The position numbers were made by a program, and so were the translations under genes. The notes beneath the pieces were generated by a model. It searched no databases and was not told where the DNA came from. It was given only the letters and a program-made list of their open reading frames with translations. From Blautia sp. (lineage in GTDB: Bacteria; Bacillota; Clostridia; Lachnospirales; Lachnospiraceae), in the NCBI GenBank assembly GCA_017463155.1, contig JAFTPT010000020.1, positions 62,001-126,000 on the forward strand: a stretch of DNA of 64,000 bases, in the 5' to 3' direction. This document shows positions 59,080-64,000 of the stretch, one piece after another. Numbering within the stretch: the first letter of the stretch is position 1; each line of letters begins with the position of its first letter.

Positions 59080-59108
59080 ATCTTATCATATCAATGAACG
59101 GATTGCAA
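59080..59108 (-). promoter_or_regulatory. promoter of the cbiK leader
   Basis: On the minus strand TTGCAA (59108-59103), 17 bases, TAAGAT (59085-59080), giving a start near 59073 and a leader of over 400 bases. Confidence 0.7.
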
Positions 59109-59134
59109 CCGTTCTGTCATATTTCTATCCTTTT

Positions 59135-60388
59135 TTATCGCCGGGCAAGCTCGTCCGTGATCTCCTCCCAGGTCACGCCCTTCTCTACCATCAGTACCAT
59201 CACATGGTACAGGAAATCGGAGATCTCATACTTGATCTCCTCCTTGTCCGGATTCTTGGCGGCGATGACGATCTCGGTACACTCCTCCCCGACCTTTTTG
59301 AGGATCTTGTCGATCCCCTTGTCAAAGAGATAGTTCGTGTAGGAGCCTTCCCGGGGATTGGCCTTCCGGTCCAGGATCACCTCGTACACGTCCTGCAGCA
59401 CATGGGCGGTGTTCGTGTCGTGATATTCCTTCCGGAGGATCGGCCGGTAAAAGCAGCTCTTGTTCCCCGTGTGGCAGGCGGCCCCGATCTGGTCCACCTT
59501 TGCCAGGATCGTATCATTGTCGCAGTCGAGCCAGAGCTCCTTGACATACTGAAAATGCCCGGAGGTCAGTCCCTTGACCCACTGCTCCTTCCGGCTGCGG
59601 CTGTAATACGTCATCCGCCCCGTCCGGATCGTAGTCTCAAAGGCTTCCTTGTCCATGTAGGCCAGCATCAGCACCTCATCGGTCTTATAATCCTGCACGA
59701 TCGCGGGGATCAGTCCCTTCTCATCGGTCTTCAGTTCGTCCCACGTAAAGGCGCTCACGATCTCCTCGATGGCGATGCCGGATTCCTTGCATGTATCCTT
59801 AAAGGCCATAAGATTTCTGTCAGGCGCATTTACAAAAGCACCCGTAAGGCCCGCGCATTTTTCCTCGGAAAGAAGGGATAACAGCATCTGCTCATCCGTC
59901 GTGTCCGTTTCCATGATCACGGTGTCACAGACCTCCTGGGTCAGCAGCTCGGGCCTGTCCGCAGGAAGAAGCAGCGCCGATCCGTAGGTCCGGATCTTTT
60001 CGCCGCAGGCAGAAAGTATTTCAGCGCCGGAGACGGCCGCGATGACCTTGTCCTTTCCGAATCTTCTGGACGCCTCCTCGAGAAGCACTGCCTGCTTTTC
60101 TTTTACGATATCCACGGCGACACAGGCGCAGCCGGCATACAGGAGCTTTTTGACATCCTCGAGCCTTTTGACGTGGCCGCGTCCCATGACCGGGATCTCG
60201 GCCGCCGCGCAGATCTCCTTGATCAAAAGGATCGCCGCGTCGCAGGAAGCATCGTCCGCCGCGTCATTGACGACCAGCAGCTCATCGGCCCCGTTCTCCC
60301 GGTACTGCTGTGCCAGCCGGATAACCGACGCATTGTCCGTACCGGCCGCACCGTCTACATGGATGCATGGGATCATTCGTCTGTTCAT
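59135..60388 (-). CDS. hisIE: HisF/HisA-like domain fused to HisI-HisE
   Basis: 417 residues from the ATG at 60388 (GAAAGGAGCAGTC before it). The N-terminal 210 residues resemble the HisA/HisF barrel ([39 protein letters not shown]), but the catalytic Asp of HisF (IPCLDV) is His here, so this part is probably inactive. The PRA-CH domain HisI follows (about 225-325; [32 protein letters not shown], with zinc Cys in [13 protein letters not shown]). HisE (about 335-417) has [19 protein letters not shown] and [14 protein letters not shown]. It carries out steps 2 and 3 of histidine synthesis and ends the operon within the window. Confidence 0.9.
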   Translation of the reverse strand: MNRRMIPCIHVDGAAGTDNASVIRLAQQYRENGADELLVVNDAADDASCDAAILLIKEICAAAEIPVMGRGHVKRLEDVKKLLYAGCACVAVDIVKEKQAVLLEEASRRFGKDKVIAAVSGAEILSACGEKIRTYGSALLLPADRPELLTQEVCDTVIMETDTTDEQMLLSLLSEEKCAGLTGAFVNAPDRNLMAFKDTCKESGIAIEEIVSAFTWDELKTDEKGLIPAIVQDYKTDEVLMLAYMDKEAFETTIRTGRMTYYSRSRKEQWVKGLTSGHFQYVKELWLDCDNDTILAKVDQIGAACHTGNKSCFYRPILRKEYHDTNTAHVLQDVYEVILDRKANPREGSYTNYLFDKGIDKILKKVGEECTEIVIAAKNPDKEEIKYEISDFLYHVMVLMVEKGVTWEEITDELARR

Positions 60389-60404
60389 GACTGCTCCTTT
60401 CCCG

Positions 60405-60992
60405 TCAGAGGCTTCCCTTGGTGGAAAGCACGCCGCTGATCCGTTCATCGGTCCTGACCGCCATATCGAGGGCTTTTGCAAAGCTCTTGAACATGGCTTC
60501 CGCCATATGATGGCTGTTGCCTCCGTCCAGGATCTTCAGGTGCAGGTTCATGGCGGCGCTGTAGGAAACCGCGTAGAAGAACTCCCGAACCATCTCCGTG
60601 TGCATGCTTCCGATCATCTCGGTGCCGAACTCCGCCTGGTAACGGAAGTAGGGCCTGCCGCAAAGATCGAGCGCACAAAGGCACAGCACCTCGTCCATGG
60701 GCAGGATGCAGCTGCCGTAGCGGCAGATCCCGGCCTTGTCTCCCAGGGCTTCCCGGATGGCACTTCCCAGGACAATGCCGGTATCCTCGATCGTATGATG
60801 ATCGTCAACCTGAAGATCTCCCTTTACCTGTACGGTCAGGTCGAACAGGCCATGGCGGGCAAATCCCTCCAGCATATGGTCAAAAAAGCCGATCCCCGTA
60901 CTGATATCGCTTTTTCCCTGCCCGTCCAGGCAGATCGATACCAGGATGTCCGTCTCTTTTGTTTTCCGGCTCAGGGTCGCTTCCCTTTTCAT
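60405..60992 (-). CDS. hisB: imidazoleglycerol-phosphate dehydratase HisB
   Basis: A 195-residue enzyme for step 6 of histidine synthesis. Family motifs are [45 protein letters not shown] and [19 protein letters not shown], whose His and Glu residues bind manganese. It is the single-domain form without the phosphatase part seen in E. coli. The start overlaps the hisD end by 4 bases, and hisIE follows after 16 bases. Confidence 0.96.
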   Translation of the reverse strand: MKREATLSRKTKETDILVSICLDGQGKSDISTGIGFFDHMLEGFARHGLFDLTVQVKGDLQVDDHHTIEDTGIVLGSAIREALGDKAGICRYGSCILPMDEVLCLCALDLCGRPYFRYQAEFGTEMIGSMHTEMVREFFYAVSYSAAMNLHLKILDGGNSHHMAEAMFKSFAKALDMAVRTDERISGVLSTKGSL

Positions 60993-62290
60993 GAATCTTC
61001 CTCCTCAAAACGAACCGCGATCGAATTGGCATGCGCTGTCAGCTGCTCCGCCGTGGCAAAACGGATGATGTCCTTGTGAATATCCCGGAGTGCCTCGCGG
61101 GAATAATAGACGATGCTGGATTTTTTGATAAAATCATCGACCGACAGCGGTGAGAAGAACTTGGCCGTGCCGTTGGTCGGCAGTACATGGTTCGGACCGG
61201 CAAAATAATCGCCAAGCGGTTCCGAACTGTTCTCCCCGATAAAGATCGCACCTGCATTGTGCACCTTCAGCATGACCTCGAAGGGATTCCTGGTCACGAT
61301 CTCCATGTGCTCGGATGCGATGGCGTCCGCCGCCTCGATCGCCTCATCCATCGTTTCCGCCAGAAGGATATACCCGAACTGATCAAGGGATTTCTGTATG
61401 ATCTCACGGCGGGACAGCTTTTCGGTAAAGGCACGGATCTCCTTGTCCACCTGCTCCGCGAGGGAACGGCTGGTCGTCACGAGGATGGCGGATGCCAGCT
61501 CGTCATGCTCTGCCTGCGAAAGCAGGTCTGCCGCCACATACCGCGGATTGGCGGTCTCATCGGCCAGCACCAGGATCTCGCTGGGGCCGGCGATGGAATC
61601 GATGCTCACATGGCCGTAGACGGCCTTTTTGGCCAGGGCGACAAAAATGTTCCCGGGTCCGACGATCTTGTCGACCTTGCGGATACTCTGTGTGCCGTAG
61701 GCGAAAGCCGCGATGGCCTGGGATCCGCCTACCTTGTAGACTTCGTCCGCACCGGCCTCCTTCGCCGCGACGAGCGTCGTCGGGTTGACCTTCCCGTCGG
61801 CACCGGGCGGCGTCGTCATGATGATCTCCGGCACGCCGGCCACCTTGGCCGGAACGATATTCATAAGGACGGAAGAAGGATAGACGGCCTTACCGCCCGG
61901 TACATAGACACCGACCCGGCGAAGCGGCGTCACCTTCTGCCCCAGCATGGTTCCTTTGTCCGTGTGGGTAAACCAGCTGTTCTGCAGTTGTTTTTCGTGA
62001 AAAGCCCGGATATTGACAAGGGCTTTGCGGATGACATCGATCAGGTCCGGATCGACCGCCTCATAGGCTTCCTTTATCTCCTCATCGGTGACTCGGATCG
62101 TTTCCTTAGTGATCACGGCCTTGTCAAAGCGCTCCGTGTACGCAAAAAGGGCTTCGTCGCCTCGCTCCCTGACGTCCGCAAGGATGTCCTTCACGACCGT
62201 CTCATACTCGGAATACTGGCTCGGGCTCCTCTTCAGGAGATTCTCGAGAATGCCCTTTGTGGATTCTTTGGTTAATGTCACAATATTCAT
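60989..62290 (-). CDS. hisD: histidinol dehydrogenase HisD
   Basis: A 433-residue enzyme that oxidises histidinol to histidine in two steps with NAD+. Conserved stretches are RVGVYVPGGKAVYPSSVLMN, GGSQAIAAFAYGTQSIRKVD, DSIAGPSEILVLADE and the zinc-binding LLSQAEHDELASAIL, with PTNGTAKFFSPLSVDDF near the C-terminus. The length is normal. It lies between hisG and hisB. Confidence 0.97.
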   Translation of the reverse strand: MNIVTLTKESTKGILENLLKRSPSQYSEYETVVKDILADVRERGDEALFAYTERFDKAVITKETIRVTDEEIKEAYEAVDPDLIDVIRKALVNIRAFHEKQLQNSWFTHTDKGTMLGQKVTPLRRVGVYVPGGKAVYPSSVLMNIVPAKVAGVPEIIMTTPPGADGKVNPTTLVAAKEAGADEVYKVGGSQAIAAFAYGTQSIRKVDKIVGPGNIFVALAKKAVYGHVSIDSIAGPSEILVLADETANPRYVAADLLSQAEHDELASAILVTTSRSLAEQVDKEIRAFTEKLSRREIIQKSLDQFGYILLAETMDEAIEAADAIASEHMEIVTRNPFEVMLKVHNAGAIFIGENSSEPLGDYFAGPNHVLPTNGTAKFFSPLSVDDFIKKSSIVYYSREALRDIHKDIIRFATAEQLTAHANSIAVRFEEEDS

Positions 62291-62301
62291 GTACGACTCC
62301 T

Positions 62302-62937
62302 TTACAGTACGGCTTTCAGTTCGTTGATCAGACGGCGGATCCTCTCATCCTCCATCTTCATGCTGACCTGGTTGACCACCATCCGCGCGGAAAGCGGACA
62401 CACCTCCTCCAGGACCTCAAGGCCGTTCTCGCGCAGTGTGCTGCCGGTCTCAACGATATCACAGATCACATCCGAAAGGCCGACGATGGGCGCCAGCTCG
62501 ATGGAACCGTTCAGCTTGATGATATCCGCGGTCTGGTGCCTGCGGTTAAAGAAATAGTCCTTGGCGATGTTCGGATATTTGGTAGCCACCCGGATCTGCC
62601 CATGCCCGTTCAGCAGCTCCCTTGCCTCCGGCGGTCCGCAGATGCACATCCGGCAGAGCCCGAAGCCCAGGTCCATGACCTCGTAGAGCTTCCGCCCTTC
62701 CTCGAGAATGGTATCCTTTCCGACGATGCCGATATCCGCGGCCCCGTATTCCACATAGGTGGGGACATCCGGGCCTTTGGCCAGGAAAAAGCGAAGCTTC
62801 AGTTCCTCGTTTACGAAGATCAGGCGCCTCGTGCCCTTGTCCTTCATCTCCTCACAGGTGATGCCGGTCTTCTCCAGGAGCTCCATCGTTTTCGACGCAA
62901 GCCGGCCCTTGGTAAGCGCAAATGTCAGATATCTCAT
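62302..62937 (-). CDS. hisG: ATP phosphoribosyltransferase HisG, short form
   Basis: A 211-residue catalytic subunit for the first step of histidine synthesis. Motifs are YLTFALTKGRLASKTMELLE, GAADIGIVGKDTI, ATKYPNIAKDYFF and the PRPP-binding region SDVICDIVETGSTLRENGL. The short form lacks the regulatory C-terminal domain and needs HisZ, encoded directly upstream with a 4-base overlap. Feedback by histidine would act through the HisG-HisZ complex. Confidence 0.96.
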   Translation of the reverse strand: MRYLTFALTKGRLASKTMELLEKTGITCEEMKDKGTRRLIFVNEELKLRFFLAKGPDVPTYVEYGAADIGIVGKDTILEEGRKLYEVMDLGFGLCRMCICGPPEARELLNGHGQIRVATKYPNIAKDYFFNRRHQTADIIKLNGSIELAPIVGLSDVICDIVETGSTLRENGLEVLEEVCPLSARMVVNQVSMKMEDERIRRLINELKAVL

Positions 62938-64000
62938 GCCTTCGCCTCCTCTTCCCGGAGCAGCCGGACCGCACGCCCTTCCTTTCGGAGGGCGGTCGCC
63001 TCCCTGACTGCTTTCTCCCGTGTTTCGGCGGTAAAGCGGATGACCCGGATCTCTTCATCCTCACAAAGCCTTATATGCTGGCTCTGCAGGGCCAGAAGAA
63101 GGCTGTCGATGACGATCGCGAAGCCGGTGGCCGGCGAAGGCTTTCCGAAATGCTTCATCAGTTCGTCATACCGTCCGCCCTTGATGATGGGTTCGCCGGT
63201 CCCGTAGGTGAAGGCCTGAAAGATGATGCCCGTATAATACTGGTATTTGCTCAGCATTCCGAAATCATAGCTGATGTATTTTTCATACCCGTAGAGCTTC
63301 AGGATCTCGTTGATCTCCGACAGCCGCTTAACGCTTCTTAGTGCTTCCGGATTCTTTGTGAGCTCCCCCGCCCTTACAAGGATATCGGCCGATCCGAAAA
63401 GCTGCGGCAGGGCCGCGAACGCTTCCTTCTGCTCCGCGGAAAGATCCTCGTCCTTCAAAAGCTCCAGAACGCCGAATTCGTTCTTCTGGGAGATCAGCTC
63501 CCGGAGCCGGAGTTCCGTCTCCCGGGAGAGGCCTGCCTCCCGGATCAGGGCCTTGAAGAATTCAACCTGTCCTACACTCACCTGGAATTCCGTGAGACCC
63601 GAAGAAAGCAGGCACTCGACGGTCAGCGCCAGCAGATCCGCGTCAGCCTCGGCCGAAGCATCCCCGATGAACTCCGCGCCGGCCTGGGTCGTCTCCTTTA
63701 AGCGACCCCGGAGGCTGGAGCTGTTGATAAAGGTATTCCCGGTATAGCAAAGCCGGACCGGCACATTAGCCGGATCCATGTACGTGGCACAGGCTCTCGC
63801 CATGGAAGGCGTAAAATCCGGGCGGAGCACCAGCGTGTCCCCCTCCCGGTCAAAAAACTTATATAACTCTCTTGAAGGGATCGTTCCGACCGCGCTGCTG
63901 AACACTTCAAAGTATTCAAACGTCGGCGTCTCAATCTCCTCGCAGCCGTACCGCCGGAATACGCTCCTGATCCGGTCCTGCAGTGCCAGCTTTTCGCGGC
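62934..64000 (-). CDS. hisZ: ATP phosphoribosyltransferase regulatory subunit HisZ, partial
   Basis: The frame is open from the right edge to the stop at 62934, giving about 354 residues; the N-terminus lies outside the window. It is a class II histidyl-tRNA synthetase paralogue: YGCEEIETPTFEYFEVF, LVLRPDFTPSMARACATY and TGIIFQAFTYGTGEPIIKGGRYDELMKHFG match motifs 2 and 3 of HisRS-like folds. The reading frame has an ATG at 63905, but coding sequence with a family match continues upstream of it. HisZ binds the short HisG and senses histidine. Confidence 0.93.
   Translation of the reverse strand, partial: REKLALQDRIRSVFRRYGCEEIETPTFEYFEVFSSAVGTIPSRELYKFFDREGDTLVLRPDFTPSMARACATYMDPANVPVRLCYTGNTFINSSSLRGRLKETTQAGAEFIGDASAEADADLLALTVECLLSSGLTEFQVSVGQVEFFKALIREAGLSRETELRLRELISQKNEFGVLELLKDEDLSAEQKEAFAALPQLFGSADILVRAGELTKNPEALRSVKRLSEINEILKLYGYEKYISYDFGMLSKYQYYTGIIFQAFTYGTGEPIIKGGRYDELMKHFGKPSPATGFAIVIDSLLLALQSQHIRLCEDEEIRVIRFTAETREKAVREATALRKEGRAVRLLREEEAKA

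Overview
The window looks like a chromosomal segment of a Gram-positive, anaerobic Firmicute, most likely a Lachnospiraceae-type Clostridium. The reasons are SipW-type exported proteins, glucan-binding-type wall repeats, a short HisG with HisZ, an anaerobic (CbiK-type) cobaltochelatase, strong AGGAGG ribosome binding sites and family matches throughout. By eye the G+C content is in the mid-50s (not counted). I see no phage, insertion sequence, CRISPR array or rRNA. One tRNA gene is present.

Layout: (1) 1-4.2 kb: a surface/biofilm module with a partial and a full TasA-like SipW-type protein and a large adhesin with wall-binding repeats. (2) 4.3-12.7 kb: miaB-mutS-mutL-miaA and a methionine-gamma-lyase-family gene. 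(3) 12.7-15.5 kb: two FAD flavoproteins. (4) 15.6-23.9 kb: radC and a full elongation cluster, mreB-like, mreC, mreD, PBP2, rodA, then a D,D-carboxypeptidase. (5) 24.0-26.6 kb: a small P-loop protein, then a Mn2+-type (yybP-ykoY) riboswitch with its terminator in front of two tiny membrane proteins and an SPFH/prohibitin-like protein. (6) 26.6-34.4 kb, minus strand: a 5TM-HAMP-SpoIIE phosphatase, a divergent thymidylate synthase-like protein, ketopantoate reductase, AmmeMemoRadiSam proteins, an SRAP peptidase and a secreted protein. (7) 34.6-39.2 kb: AraC regulator, YbaK deacylase, DUF4203-type membrane protein, transglutaminase-like protein and an orphan PduL. (8) 39.2-48.6 kb: an NlpC/P60 surface protein, metA-ligA-pseudouridine synthase, a wall-binding polysaccharide deacetylase, an SH3 protein and tRNA-Arg(CCG). 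(9) 48.8-55.5 kb: an NhaC antiporter, then a DUF362 protein followed by two tandem copies of a two-gene membrane module. (10) 55.6-59.1 kb: an alpha/beta hydrolase, then a cobalamin-riboswitch-controlled exported CbiK and a small exported protein. (11) 59.1-64 kb: the histidine operon hisZ-hisG-hisD-hisB-hisIE, running off the right edge.

The strongest candidate for something undescribed is region 5. A textbook promoter overlapped by a 12-bp inverted repeat leads into a Mn2+-type aptamer whose closing helix competes with an intrinsic terminator. The controlled genes are not one of the usual Mn2+ exporters but two very short membrane proteins and an SPFH scaffold protein. Other points of interest are the A-B-A-B split membrane genes, the exported cobaltochelatase, the MreB-like protein with altered nucleotide-binding motifs, the large insertion in PBP2 and the HisF-like/HisI/HisE fusion.
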